Assembly (NCBI GenBank): GCA_025355765.1
Contig: JANXZB010000132.1
Span: 1 to 41,376 of the forward strand
Direction of reading: 5' to 3'
Origin: Actinomycetes bacterium
Lineage (GTDB): Bacteria; Actinomycetota; Actinomycetes; Nanopelagicales; Nanopelagicaceae
Length of the DNA: 41,376 nt
Part shown: positions 32,816 to 41,324 of the stretch, in pieces
Layout: every line of letters starts with the position of its first letter
How positions within the stretch are numbered: position 1 is the stretch's first letter
Notes under the pieces: generated by a model
What the model was told of the DNA's origin: nothing
Database searches by the model: none
What the model saw: the letters and a program-made list of their open reading frames with translations, nothing else
Position numbers and translations under genes: made by a program

Positions 32816-35007
32816 AGCGTCGCGACCCCGGTGATGCGAGGGATTCTGAAGGTTTGGATCTCCCCGGTGCCATGGTCACGCGCAATCAATGAGCCCGCGC
32901 TAATGCTGAGCGGGTCGATAATTCGATGTGTAACCGAGCCGTTGTTATCTGCGTACCCGATCGAGAGAGTTTCTCCCTCGACGATGAATTTGTGCAGCAA
33001 GTCCAGAGTTTCGTTAGCCGTAGTTCGTGGAAGAGATCCAAGGGCATTTGCCGCGATTTCTCGAAGTGATGTTTGTTTGTGGCTGGAACGTTCTGCTGCA
33101 CGAAGTGCGCGCAGTGCCGCCGCTAAAGTTTCCTCTGTTGGGGTTTCAAGTTCGCCGATGACTCTGGGCGGACGCGGTTTGGATTTAGCCCGGCTCACGC
33201 GTTGTCCTGTAATCAGGACCCCCGTGTTTGATTCTGCGGCCGGCATATAACCAGCACTGCGTAAAGCGATCATCATTTCGTTTGCATCGAGATCACAGAC
33301 GAGAACTTCCGGTGCGATTCTGCGTAGAGGCAATCCTTCTAGTTTCTTATCGCTGACAATCTGCGAAAGAAGCGTGGGGTCTTCGCAGCGAAGATAGGAA
33401 CTCGTGTTTCCCACGCGTAATCTGCCATGACGCTTTGCAACATCGCCGATCAAATAATCCAGAGGCTGAGGGATCGGCGTTTTAGATGTTTTGCGAAGGA
33501 ATTCCTTTATCTCCTCACCTGTTTTGCCATGATCGAGACCGCGCCTGATTGATGATTCGCTAAATCGATAGACGGTGGCACCGCCTCGGCTTTCAATGTC
33601 GGCAATTGAATCCAAGACTCGTGCCACGGCGATCTCAAGGCGACCGGGTGCGATGGCGGTGTTATCGCCCTGAATGAGAATATGGTCGATTGGTTTGGGT
33701 AATTCGGAGTCGATTTCGAGATCCTCGCGGCCATTCAGAAGTGCAAGTGTGTATTTTGAAATTGCACCTTGACCCGTGACTCCCAACCACTCTGCTTCCC
33801 GAAGAGTCCAGGTGATTAGATCGCCTTGAAGTCCTGGGTTACGCCTTGCCGGGGCTTTCCATTTAATCAAGGCGAGAAGTGAATCAAGGTCAGGGGAAAT
33901 CTCGGGATGCTGTGAGAGTGTCTCTAGGGTTAGTCGTCGCGTAGCTGCGGCGTTAACGCGATCGAGTTCTGGACCCAGTGCCGATATATGTTTGGATTCT
34001 GCCCGACCTACGAGCCCGCTCACCCTTGACGTAACTAACCAGAGTGAGACGAGGGATCGCCATCGAATCTGCGGACTTTGAGTAAGCCAGATATCGAAAG
34101 CATGTGTGGGAAGGATGCGATCATCGGCATCGATTGCAACGAGTCCATTTAAGTAGACAAGTTCGGCGACAAATGCCGCGCAATTCTCATCTACACCTAG
34201 ATGTTGGGCGGCCGTCTTAAGATCTCGAACGCCAAGGCCGCCAGCACGCAGAGCACTCGGTGGTTCCTCAGACCAGAAATTCAAAATTTCCTCATACCAG
34301 CGCAGGATGGTTGAAACATTCGCGATTGCCGCACGGTCTGAGGTTTTTTGCGCTACCAAACGACCTGTAAGGACTGGAGGATTTGGGGATGGGTGTTTGT
34401 GAATCTTGCCGCCTCGCAGATAAATCGCAACATTGCGCGGGAGTATCACGGTTCGTTGGTCGAATGGAACGAGGAAATTTTCTTTTAGTAACCAAGCAAT
34501 TCCAGGTCCAGGATTTCGGATGTCCCCGACGCTTCCGCGCGGAGGGCCCCATGTCAGTTTCTCCAAGACTTTCTTAGCAGCCTCCGGTGCCTCATCGAGT
34601 TTTTTCATCGACAATTTGGCCATGGATGCTGGTCCAAGACCTGCTGGTTCATTTCCTAGAACTTCGCGCAAGGAACTGGGAAGTCGATACCCGTCGCTGG
34701 ATTTGTAGAGTAGCGCCATGCTCACCAGATGCGGCAGAACGAATTTGGCCGACGGGTTGGTTACGGAGAGGATCTCTTTTTCGACCATGGGTTCATCCAG
34801 GGCCGCGCAAGCTTCCAGAACTTGGAACTGCCACTCGTTGAGGCGCTCTACGGCGCGGGCGAGACTGGGGGCCGAATTGGCTCGAACTGCGAGTGAGGCG
34901 ATGTCGTGGGGGACCGGTGAGACTAAATCAGGCCTTAAAGCGAAAAGTGAGAGCAGTCCGGGGTCGTCGAGCCCACGAAGGTAGTCTGCAAAAGATCGCG
35001 TTTCCAT
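32812..35007 (-). CDS. XPB-partner protein with helicase-associated domain (Helicase_C_3/Rv0862c-like)
   Basis: This 731-aa protein has no ATPase motif. Its N-terminal 440 residues are largely helical and probably contain winged-helix-like segments. Residues about 442-572 match the N-terminal domain of the XPB helicase encoded two genes downstream: ILIQGDNTA/LIVQSDKTL, VYRFSESSI/TYRLTNLGL and DVAKRHGRLRV/DVAETMSRYGRLRL. The C-terminus resembles a WYL-like small beta-barrel (TLSIGYADNNGSVTHRIIDP). It corresponds to the protein adjacent to XPB in M. tuberculosis. A role in recruiting or modulating XPB at damaged DNA is inferred. A 21-bp palindrome lies immediately before its ATG. Confidence 0.85.
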   Translation of the reverse strand: METRSFADYLRGLDDPGLLSLFALRPDLVSPVPHDIASLAVRANSAPSLARAVERLNEWQFQVLEACAALDEPMVEKEILSVTNPSAKFVLPHLVSMALLYKSSDGYRLPSSLREVLGNEPAGLGPASMAKLSMKKLDEAPEAAKKVLEKLTWGPPRGSVGDIRNPGPGIAWLLKENFLVPFDQRTVILPRNVAIYLRGGKIHKHPSPNPPVLTGRLVAQKTSDRAAIANVSTILRWYEEILNFWSEEPPSALRAGGLGVRDLKTAAQHLGVDENCAAFVAELVYLNGLVAIDADDRILPTHAFDIWLTQSPQIRWRSLVSLWLVTSRVSGLVGRAESKHISALGPELDRVNAAATRRLTLETLSQHPEISPDLDSLLALIKWKAPARRNPGLQGDLITWTLREAEWLGVTGQGAISKYTLALLNGREDLEIDSELPKPIDHILIQGDNTAIAPGRLEIAVARVLDSIADIESRGGATVYRFSESSIRRGLDHGKTGEEIKEFLRKTSKTPIPQPLDYLIGDVAKRHGRLRVGNTSSYLRCEDPTLLSQIVSDKKLEGLPLRRIAPEVLVCDLDANEMMIALRSAGYMPAAESNTGVLITGQRVSRAKSKPRPPRVIGELETPTEETLAAALRALRAAERSSHKQTSLREIAANALGSLPRTTANETLDLLHKFIVEGETLSIGYADNNGSVTHRIIDPLSISAGSLIARDHGTGEIQTFRIPRITGVATL

Positions 35008-35028
35008 AACCGCTCTACATTAGCGGTT
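35008..35028 (-). promoter_or_regulatory. 21-bp palindrome covering the -10 box of the XPB-partner operon
   Basis: AACCGCT (35008-35014) and AGCGGTT (35022-35028) are exact reverse complements separated by seven bases. The block begins at the base before the start codon on the minus strand. The putative -10 TAATGT (35017-35022 on the minus strand) lies across its centre, nine bases before the ATG. In read-through RNA from the HAD gene it would form a hairpin touching the start codon. No T-run follows, so it is more operator-like than a terminator. Confidence 0.5.
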
Positions 35029-35043
35029 GATCTGCTTTAGCGT

Positions 35044-35814
35044 TTACCTATCTTTATGTCTTCGAGGGGTAAGCAGCACGCCTAATGCGGCTACCCAACT
35101 GACCACAGGTCCCAGGAGCCGGTTAAGCGTCTGAACGCGACGGAAATCGTGAATTGGCCATGATTCGCGCATGGCTCGGATACGAAGAACGGCATCGGGA
35201 TTGATCACACTGGGGTGGCCCACTGCTAGCAAGAGGGGTAGATCGTTATGGCTATCGGAGTAGGCATAACACTGCGATAAATCGAATCCGCGTTCCTCGG
35301 CAAGGGCTTTTATCGCGATCGCCTTCTCTTTGCCGTGCAAGAGTTTTCCAATTAATTGGCCGGTGTAGATTCCATCTTTAACTTCAGCTCGGCTTCCAAG
35401 GGCGCCTGTCAGGCCCAGTTTCTGGCAGATCACTTGTGCCATTTCCTGGGAAGCAGCAGTGACAAGCCAGACCTCTTCATCGTTGCTCAAATGTGTTTGG
35501 GCAATATCGATTGTGCCTTGCCAGAGAGCCGGAGAGACGTGTTCGTCATAAACTTCCTGGGCCAATTTCGCGATGTCATCTGCCTTCTGGCCCGCGATGA
35601 AATTGGTCGCGGCATTTTGCAGCCGATCCATCTCTTCAGGCTTCTCTTTTCCTGAGAATCGGAATCGCAAATTAGCCACGACAAATCGTGAGATATCGGC
35701 TTTTGTGAAGAATCCGCGTTGATACATCCCTTTGCCGAGGAAGTAGAGAGCGGATCCTCGTATGAGCGTGTTATCGACGTCAAAGAAGGCCGCTCGTTTA
35801 GGGGTCGGAGCCAT
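35044..35814 (-). CDS. HAD-IB family phosphatase (SerB-like)
   Basis: This 256-aa HAD hydrolase has motif I FFDVDNTLI with D12 and D14, motif II near WLVTAASQEM, motif III Lys in HGKEKAIA and motif IV YSDSHNDLPLL. It belongs to subfamily IB, which includes phosphoserine phosphatase and lipid-linked phosphatases. A helical cap lies after motif I. The C-terminus ends with a hydrophobic helix and a basic tail (VVSWVAALGVLLTPRRHK), so it may attach to the membrane. TACTCT lies six bases before the ATG. It is divergent from the histidine phosphatase operon. Actinobacterial homologues (SerB1-type) occur near glutaredoxin-like genes, as here. The substrate is uncertain. Confidence 0.83.
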   Translation of the reverse strand: MAPTPKRAAFFDVDNTLIRGSALYFLGKGMYQRGFFTKADISRFVVANLRFRFSGKEKPEEMDRLQNAATNFIAGQKADDIAKLAQEVYDEHVSPALWQGTIDIAQTHLSNDEEVWLVTAASQEMAQVICQKLGLTGALGSRAEVKDGIYTGQLIGKLLHGKEKAIAIKALAEERGFDLSQCYAYSDSHNDLPLLLAVGHPSVINPDAVLRIRAMRESWPIHDFRRVQTLNRLLGPVVSWVAALGVLLTPRRHKDR

Positions 35815-35820
35815 GTTCCT

Positions 35821-35826
35821 AGAGTA
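35821..35826 (-). promoter_or_regulatory. -10 box (TACTCT) of the HAD phosphatase gene
   Basis: On the minus strand TACTCT ends six bases before the ATG at 35814 (spacer AGGAAC). An AGGA is present in the spacer but lies too close to the start codon to serve as a Shine-Dalgarno, so a leaderless transcript is likely. Confidence 0.58.
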
Positions 35827-35852
35827 GCGACCTGAGCATGGCCGTGACGCTT

Positions 35853-35858
35853 TATGCT
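35853..35858 (+). promoter_or_regulatory. -10 box (TATGCT) of the cytochrome c maturation operon
   Basis: TATGCT ends six bases before the ATG at 35865 (spacer TTGCCC). It lies downstream of an alternative in-frame ATG at 35838, so that ATG would not be on the transcript. This favours 35865 as the real start. Confidence 0.58.
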
Positions 35859-35864
35859 TTGCCC

Positions 35865-36488
35865 ATGGCCTCCAGCGTTCATGTCATCCGTCACGGCGAA
35901 GTAGAGAATCCCAAGAAGATTCTTTACGGTCGCCAACCAGGTTGGCGATTGTCCGAGCGAGGTCAAGAAATGGCTCGCACCCTGGGCGACTGGTCGAAAT
36001 CTATTGATTTAGGCGCACTGCATGTGTCTCCGCTTCAAAGAGCGCAAGAGACTGCGTCTCCGATATCTGCAGCGCACGGCATCGAGATAACAACTGACGA
36101 ACGCTTGATCGAAGCTTCCAATATTTTCGAAGGCCAGCCCTTTGGAATCGGAGATGGTGCACTTCGACACCCCAGCGCGTGGCGCCATCTATGGAATCCT
36201 TGGCGTCCTTCGTGGGGTGAGCCTTACATGGAGCAGGTCACTCGCATGCTGGCGGCTGTTTTCTCTGCACACGAAGCTGCAGGAGAAAAAGATGCGATAT
36301 GCGTATCTCATCAACTGCCAATTTGGATTCTGCGAAGTGCCATTGAGGGTCGCCATCTCATCCACGACCCTCGCAAACGTGAATGCAGCCTTGCATCGGT
36401 GACAACAATTCACTTTGACGATGAAGACATGATTTCGGGAGTGACTTACTCAGAGCCAGCCCGCCACCTACTGCCTGCGAAGAAGTAA
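35865..36488 (+). CDS. Histidine phosphatase (phosphoglycerate mutase-like)
   Basis: This 207-aa protein is of the histidine phosphatase superfamily. The catalytic motif VIRHGEVENP (R9-H10-G11) and the second His in ICVSHQLPIWIL are present. It is shorter than glycolytic mutases and lacks their substrate loop, so it is more probably a broad phosphatase. I set the start at 35865, where a -10 box lies six bases upstream and the fold begins at once. It overlaps tlpA (TAATG) and heads the cytochrome c maturation operon, the same arrangement as Rv0525-Rv0529 of M. tuberculosis from memory. Why a phosphatase travels with these genes is not known to me. Confidence 0.85.
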   Translation: MASSVHVIRHGEVENPKKILYGRQPGWRLSERGQEMARTLGDWSKSIDLGALHVSPLQRAQETASPISAAHGIEITTDERLIEASNIFEGQPFGIGDGALRHPSAWRHLWNPWRPSWGEPYMEQVTRMLAAVFSAHEAAGEKDAICVSHQLPIWILRSAIEGRHLIHDPRKRECSLASVTTIHFDDEDMISGVTYSEPARHLLPAKK

Positions 36489-37033
36489 TGAGAGCCGCCT
36501 ACCGTTACACCCTCGTTGGAGTTGTGATTTCTCTGCTTCTAGCTGGTTGCGGTGGAGGTTCATCCACCGGGTCTAGGAGTTACATCGCGGGAAATGGTGC
36601 AGTGACTTTCATTCACTCATCAGATCGGAAACAGGCGCCAGTAATTCAGGGTGCAACGCTTGCAGGTGGGACCTTTCATTTGGCCGCTCATCGAGTTGCG
36701 GTCATAAACGTGTGGGCATCATGGTGTGCACCTTGTCGGGCCGAAGCTCCAACCCTTGTCGCACTGTCAAAGACTTTCCCAGATGTGAGTTTCGTTGGAA
36801 TCTTGACCCGCGACAGTTTGCCTAGCGCTAGAGCGTTTGTCCGGCGTTTTGCGATCCCTTATCCCACTCTCATAGATGACTCCATCCTGATGGGTTTTCA
36901 GAACTCTCTCTTTGCCAATGCGATTCCTACAACTATTGTCATTGATAAGAAAGGGAAAGTGGCGGCGCGAATTTCCGGTCAGATTACCGTAGCTTCCTTG
37001 ACCGATCTGATCAAAAGGGTGAGCGCTGAATGA
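36488..37033 (+). CDS. TlpA/ResA-like thiol-disulfide reductase lipoprotein
   Basis: This 181-aa lipoprotein has the lipobox LLAGC with the lipidated Cys at 21. The thioredoxin-like domain holds the active site WCAPC (C80, C83) in VWASWCAPCRAEAPTL and a cis-Pro region at NAIPTTIVID. ResA-type proteins keep the heme-binding cysteines of apocytochrome c reduced outside the membrane, taking electrons from CcdA. The ATG overlaps the histidine phosphatase stop, and its own stop overlaps ccdA by ATGA. Confidence 0.9.
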   Translation: MRAAYRYTLVGVVISLLLAGCGGGSSTGSRSYIAGNGAVTFIHSSDRKQAPVIQGATLAGGTFHLAAHRVAVINVWASWCAPCRAEAPTLVALSKTFPDVSFVGILTRDSLPSARAFVRRFAIPYPTLIDDSILMGFQNSLFANAIPTTIVIDKKGKVAARISGQITVASLTDLIKRVSAE

Positions 37034-37755
37034 AAAATCTTTTCGTAAATCAAATCTTGGACGGTACTTTACTTGCGGCGATCCCTTTTTCTATTGTTGC
37101 AGGTTTGATTTCTTTTCTTTCCCCATGCGTTTTGCCGCTGGTGCCAGGATACGTCTCCTATGCCGCCGGTATGTCGAAAAGCAGAGGACGAGTTCTGGCC
37201 GGATCGTTACTTTTTATCTTGGGATTCAGCGTTCTTTTTGTTTCATACGGTGCACTCTTTGGGGGACTCGGTTCGAAGATTTTAACTCATCAAAGTGTAA
37301 TCACTCGAGTCTTGGGAGTTTTCACAATTGCTCTGGGACTTATCTTTATGGGCAGGTTTCCTATGATGCCCGTTTACAAGCCGAAGATCTCTACGGTGGG
37401 CGGTCTCGTTGGTGCTCCGCTTCTTGGTTTCCTCTTCGGGGTGGGGTGGACTCCATGTATTGGTCCAGCCTTGGCCGCGGTTGAAACGCTGGCCTTTGAG
37501 CAGGCCAGCGCTGTGCGAGGGGCGATCTTATCGCTGGGTTACTCCGTAGGACTTGGCATTCCCTTTATTCTTTCTGGACTTTTTTTGGACCGCTCGGCGA
37601 AATTGCGGAGATTTATCGCTAAGCGAGGCAACATCATTACCAATGTTGGGGGAGTTCTTATGATTGTCATTGGGTTGCTTCAAATTTTCGGCATTTGGAA
37701 CGAGATTATGAATTCTCTCCGTGGGTCCATTTCTAACTTTATACCGGTGGTTTAG
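37030..37755 (+). CDS. ccdA: Cytochrome c biogenesis transmembrane electron carrier
   Basis: CcdA passes electrons from cytosolic thioredoxin across the membrane to ResA. The 241-aa protein has six hydrophobic helices arranged in two halves, each with one conserved Cys: the first in FLSPCVLPLVPGY and the second in GVGWTPCIGPAL. These PCxxP-type motifs are diagnostic. It overlaps tlpA by four bases and is followed with no gap by resB. Confidence 0.93.
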   Translation: MKNLFVNQILDGTLLAAIPFSIVAGLISFLSPCVLPLVPGYVSYAAGMSKSRGRVLAGSLLFILGFSVLFVSYGALFGGLGSKILTHQSVITRVLGVFTIALGLIFMGRFPMMPVYKPKISTVGGLVGAPLLGFLFGVGWTPCIGPALAAVETLAFEQASAVRGAILSLGYSVGLGIPFILSGLFLDRSAKLRRFIAKRGNIITNVGGVLMIVIGLLQIFGIWNEIMNSLRGSISNFIPVV

Positions 37756-39234
37756 ATGAGTAATCCGACTGATCTTCCCGAGCTAGGCCTTGTCAGCCTG
37801 TTGCGCTTTGCGTGGCGTCAACTTACCAGCATGCGAACGGCATTGATTCTTCTGCTTTTACTGGGAGTGGCATCGATCCCAGGTTCACTCATCCCCCAGC
37901 GCCCGCAAAATCCAATGAGGGTGCAAGATTATTTCACGAAGCATCCTGGCACGGCGGCATGGATGAATCGGCTCTCACTATTTGATGTTTTTGGATCGCC
38001 CTGGTTTAGCGCTATTTACGTTCTCCTCTTTATTTCGCTCATTGGTTGTGTTCTGCCGCGCACCTTTGATCACCTGAAAGCCAGTCGAGCGCTGCCGCCT
38101 TCGACGCCGGCGAACTTGGATCGAATGGAATTTTTTCACTCTTGGCAAGGCAATGGTGATGAACTCCTCGCAGCGAGATCCTGGCTCAAAAATCGGCGAT
38201 TTCGAATCCGTGAATGTAATGGATCAATCTCCGCTGAAAAGGGTTACCTACGTGAGACGGGCAATCTTTTCTTTCATCTTGCACTTATTCTCATACTAGT
38301 CGGGGTAAGTCTTGGCGCCCTATTTGGAATGAAAGGCGAGGCCATTATTAACGTCGGCGATCGCTTCACGAATACGCAAACTACTTATGACAGTTTGAGT
38401 CTTGGTAAATTATCGCGCAATCACTCATTGTCACCATTTGAAATAATTATTGACGACTTTCAGGCAAAGTATGATCCCCGTACAAATGCGCCTCTGGACT
38501 ACACATTGCGGGTAACGATGATTGACAAACCCGGGGCGAAGAAGGTGAAGCGAATTATCAAAGTTAATAGCCCGCTAGAAATGGGAAGTACCAATGTTTA
38601 CTTGCAGGCGAATGGATATTCACCGATTGTGACAGTTCGTGACAAGTCTGGCCAAGTGGTTATGGAAGGTCCCGTTCCATTTCTCCCACAAGATGGAAAT
38701 TTGACTTCAATTGGCGCGATAAAGGCTCCCGACTCTCACCCTCAGTTGGGATTCATTGCCGCATTTCTTCCTACGGCTGCGAAGAATAAAGTTCGCGGGG
38801 GTTTCTCAATCTATCCTGAGGCCCTGGATCCACGGCTTCTCCTCTCGGCATGGAAGGGAGATTTGGGTCTTGACAGCGGAATTCCACAGTCTGTCTATCG
38901 CGTGGACACCTCCAAGATGACCAAGATCGGGCTGCAATCATTGAGTGTGGGTCAAACCTTCACATTCCCCGACGGCAGCATCCGCTTTGATGGCCTTGTC
39001 CAATGGGTCAACCTCCAAGTTGTACGAGACCCTGGGAAAATGTATTCATTAGCGGGGGGTATTCTGGCGATCCTTGGTTTGCTTGGCTCTCTCTTCACTC
39101 GCCGCCGCAGGATCTGGATTCGAACTGCGGGGGAAGGAAAAGTGGAAGTCGCAGGGCTTGCCAGAAGCGGAGTTCCAGGGTTAGAAAATGAAATTGCACT
39201 ACTCATTGCAGACTTAAAGAAGGATGGAAAATGA
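37756..39234 (+). CDS. resB: Cytochrome c biogenesis protein ResB (system II)
   Basis: ResB forms, with CcsB/ResC, the system II cytochrome c synthase that exports heme and attaches it to apocytochrome. The 492-aa protein begins with a TM helix followed by the conserved LGVASIPGSLIPQRPQNP. More helices occur near 90 and 175-195, then a large extracytoplasmic beta-rich domain, then a final helix near 430-450. This matches the family layout. It starts directly after the ccdA stop and overlaps ccsB by ATGA. Confidence 0.93.
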   Translation: MSNPTDLPELGLVSLLRFAWRQLTSMRTALILLLLLGVASIPGSLIPQRPQNPMRVQDYFTKHPGTAAWMNRLSLFDVFGSPWFSAIYVLLFISLIGCVLPRTFDHLKASRALPPSTPANLDRMEFFHSWQGNGDELLAARSWLKNRRFRIRECNGSISAEKGYLRETGNLFFHLALILILVGVSLGALFGMKGEAIINVGDRFTNTQTTYDSLSLGKLSRNHSLSPFEIIIDDFQAKYDPRTNAPLDYTLRVTMIDKPGAKKVKRIIKVNSPLEMGSTNVYLQANGYSPIVTVRDKSGQVVMEGPVPFLPQDGNLTSIGAIKAPDSHPQLGFIAAFLPTAAKNKVRGGFSIYPEALDPRLLLSAWKGDLGLDSGIPQSVYRVDTSKMTKIGLQSLSVGQTFTFPDGSIRFDGLVQWVNLQVVRDPGKMYSLAGGILAILGLLGSLFTRRRRIWIRTAGEGKVEVAGLARSGVPGLENEIALLIADLKKDGK

Positions 39235-40151
39235 CGCACTCATCGTGGGCATACCTCTCCAATTATTTGGTTTATTCGGCGATGGGTGTCTACACCTTGG
39301 CTTTCTTTGCCCATGCATACGAAACAGCGTGGGCCGTCCGTGCACCTCAGGGCGAACAGGTAAAGACCGAGGGAAGCCTCCTTGTGAAGACGTTGGATTA
39401 CCAGCGCACCGAACGGGCCGGCCGGATCGCGACAGCATTTATGATCTTGGGCTTTCTCCTACTCTTTGCCGGTGTGGTGGCTCGTGGAATTTCCGCCGGA
39501 CGCGTTCCATGGGGAAATATGTACGAATTTTCGATTACGGGAGCACTGGCCTTTACTGGCGCTTACCTAGTCGCGCTTAAGAAATATGACCTTCGATGGT
39601 TGGGATTGCCCGTCTCCATCTTCGTGCTTTTAATACTTGGTACCGCCATCACGGTTCTTTACCGACCCAGTGCGCCTCTGGTTCCAGCGTTGAAGTCTTA
39701 CTGGTTGGTTATACACGTGTCGGCCGCGATTATTTCCGGTGGAGTGTTTCTCCTGGCAAACACCATTGCAGCGGCCTACCTCTATTTGGATTCGATGGAA
39801 CAAAGAGGTGAACGCAGCGCCTGGGCTAAGCGCCTTCCGTCCCTTGAGGTGCTAGATCAACTCTCTTACAGATTGGTTGCTTTCGTATTTCCGCTCTGGA
39901 CTTTTGCCGTGATGGCCGGTGCGATCTGGGCGGAGCATGCTTGGGGACGTTACTGGGGATGGGATCCAAAAGAAACTTGGGCGTTTATCACGTGGGTTGC
40001 TTATGCCGCGTACTTACACGCCCGAGTTACGGTCGGTTGGCGCGGGCGAAAAGCTGCTTGGCTGTGCCTCTTCGCTGGATCGACATTCCTCTTTAATTAC
40101 GTGTATATAAATATCTGGGGCACGGGAAGACATACTTACTCAGGACTTTAA
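39231..40151 (+). CDS. ccsB: Cytochrome c biogenesis protein CcsB/ResC (heme handling, system II)
   Basis: This 306-aa polytopic protein holds the tryptophan-rich WWD heme-binding motif AWGRYWGWDPKETWAFITW near residues 240-258. Flanking His residues in the transmembrane helices would ligate heme; HVSAAIISGG and HARVTVGW are visible. The N-terminal YLSNYLVYSAMGVYTLAFFAH is the usual first helix. With ResB it completes the system II machinery. It is the last gene of the operon, ending 24 bases from the convergent MFS gene. Confidence 0.94.
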   Translation: MTHSSWAYLSNYLVYSAMGVYTLAFFAHAYETAWAVRAPQGEQVKTEGSLLVKTLDYQRTERAGRIATAFMILGFLLLFAGVVARGISAGRVPWGNMYEFSITGALAFTGAYLVALKKYDLRWLGLPVSIFVLLILGTAITVLYRPSAPLVPALKSYWLVIHVSAAIISGGVFLLANTIAAAYLYLDSMEQRGERSAWAKRLPSLEVLDQLSYRLVAFVFPLWTFAVMAGAIWAEHAWGRYWGWDPKETWAFITWVAYAAYLHARVTVGWRGRKAAWLCLFAGSTFLFNYVYINIWGTGRHTYSGL

Positions 40152-40175
40152 ACAGACATCTATTCTGCCGGAGAC

Positions 40176-41324
40176 TTAATCAGTTTGCGCGAATCGTGCG
40201 CTGGTCGTGAGCAATGCCACCAGAGCGACAACCAGAAACATGGCCCAACGAAGTTGGATGAGGTCAGCAACGAACCCCATTGTCGGTGGACCGACAATAA
40301 AACCGAAGTATGAAATTCCCGACACGATTGCCACGGCCTGCGAGGGTGCAACCTGACCTTTAAACCGCGTTGCTGCGATCGTTCCGGCTGCGCTGAAGAG
40401 CAGCGGAATTACTACCGAAAGCCCCACGCCGAGGAAAAACCACCCAAAGACAACACCGAAACTTCCTCCCATCCATAGGCCGATCGCAAGGCCAAGGCTT
40501 GCCACGACGCCCGCAGCGGAGAGAATTTTTGGAGCAGTGAATCTATGAGCCAGTCGGTCTCCTGAAAAACGACCAATGACCATCGTTGCCGAGAAGGCGA
40601 TATAGGGAAGTGCGGAAATGAAGTGGGAGGCATGGAATGTCTCACGAGAGAGAATTCCGCCCCAGTCTCCAGCGGCTCCTTCCGCCACCGCACTGCAGAA
40701 ACCAAAGAAGCCGAGGATCCATAAAAGGCCGGGCCGTCGCTTTGTCTTCTCTTCCTTGATGAATACATGTCGGTCGGCTTCGGCTGGCAGCCAACGCGGT
40801 CTGGCATAGAAAGCTACCGTGGCCACAATAAGAGCGACAAAAATGGTCTGCTCGCTGAAGGAAATCTTCAATTGCGAAAATGCCCCGCCGATTGCCCCGC
40901 CCAATAAGCCTCCTAGGGAGAACATTCCATGGAAGGAGCTCATCATGCGTCTGCCCGATTTATGTTCGAGGGCAACGGCGTGTGAGTTCATTGCAACATC
41001 TTGAAATGCTGACGTGAACCCAAAAATAAAGAGTGAGAAGCAGAACCAGGCGATATTAAATACAAATCCAAGCAAAATGACAGCCGCGGAGACTGCCAAC
41101 GTGGCACGAAATGCGATTGGAGCGCTTCCGTATTTTGCCGACAACTTCCCCGATGGTCTAAGCGCTAGGAATACGCCGACCGATGAGGAAAGGAGAATGA
41201 TGCCTAATGTTGCGTTGGAGATTTCGAGGTGTGCCTTGATATCAGGAATGCGTGCAACGAAAGATCCAACTCCCAAACCATTGGTAATGAAAGTAAGCGT
41301 TACCGCCAGTTTGGCTCGTTTCAA
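40176..41324 (-). CDS. Major facilitator superfamily transporter
   Basis: This 382-aa protein has about twelve hydrophobic helices and the start TFITNGLGVGSFVARIPDIK, typical of a subgroup of short bacterial MFS permeases related to the YbjJ/sugar-type family. The inter-half loop lies near RPRWLPAEADRHVFIKEEK. The start is a TTG at 41324, which follows the stop codon of the upstream frame with no gap (TAATTG); no Shine-Dalgarno and no later ATG near the N-terminus offer an alternative. Translation therefore probably depends on ribosomes ending the upstream gene. The substrate cannot be told. Confidence 0.82.
   Translation of the reverse strand: MKRAKLAVTLTFITNGLGVGSFVARIPDIKAHLEISNATLGIILLSSSVGVFLALRPSGKLSAKYGSAPIAFRATLAVSAAVILLGFVFNIAWFCFSLFIFGFTSAFQDVAMNSHAVALEHKSGRRMMSSFHGMFSLGGLLGGAIGGAFSQLKISFSEQTIFVALIVATVAFYARPRWLPAEADRHVFIKEEKTKRRPGLLWILGFFGFCSAVAEGAAGDWGGILSRETFHASHFISALPYIAFSATMVIGRFSGDRLAHRFTAPKILSAAGVVASLGLAIGLWMGGSFGVVFGWFFLGVGLSVVIPLLFSAAGTIAATRFKGQVAPSQAVAIVSGISYFGFIVGPPTMGFVADLIQLRWAMFLVVALVALLTTSARFAQTD

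Noticed and set aside
30064-35007. A new defence system built on XPB helicase, M20 peptidase and the partner protein
   Set aside because: The helicase and partner form a known conserved housekeeping pair in actinobacteria, and no nuclease, toxin or mobile-element context is present.
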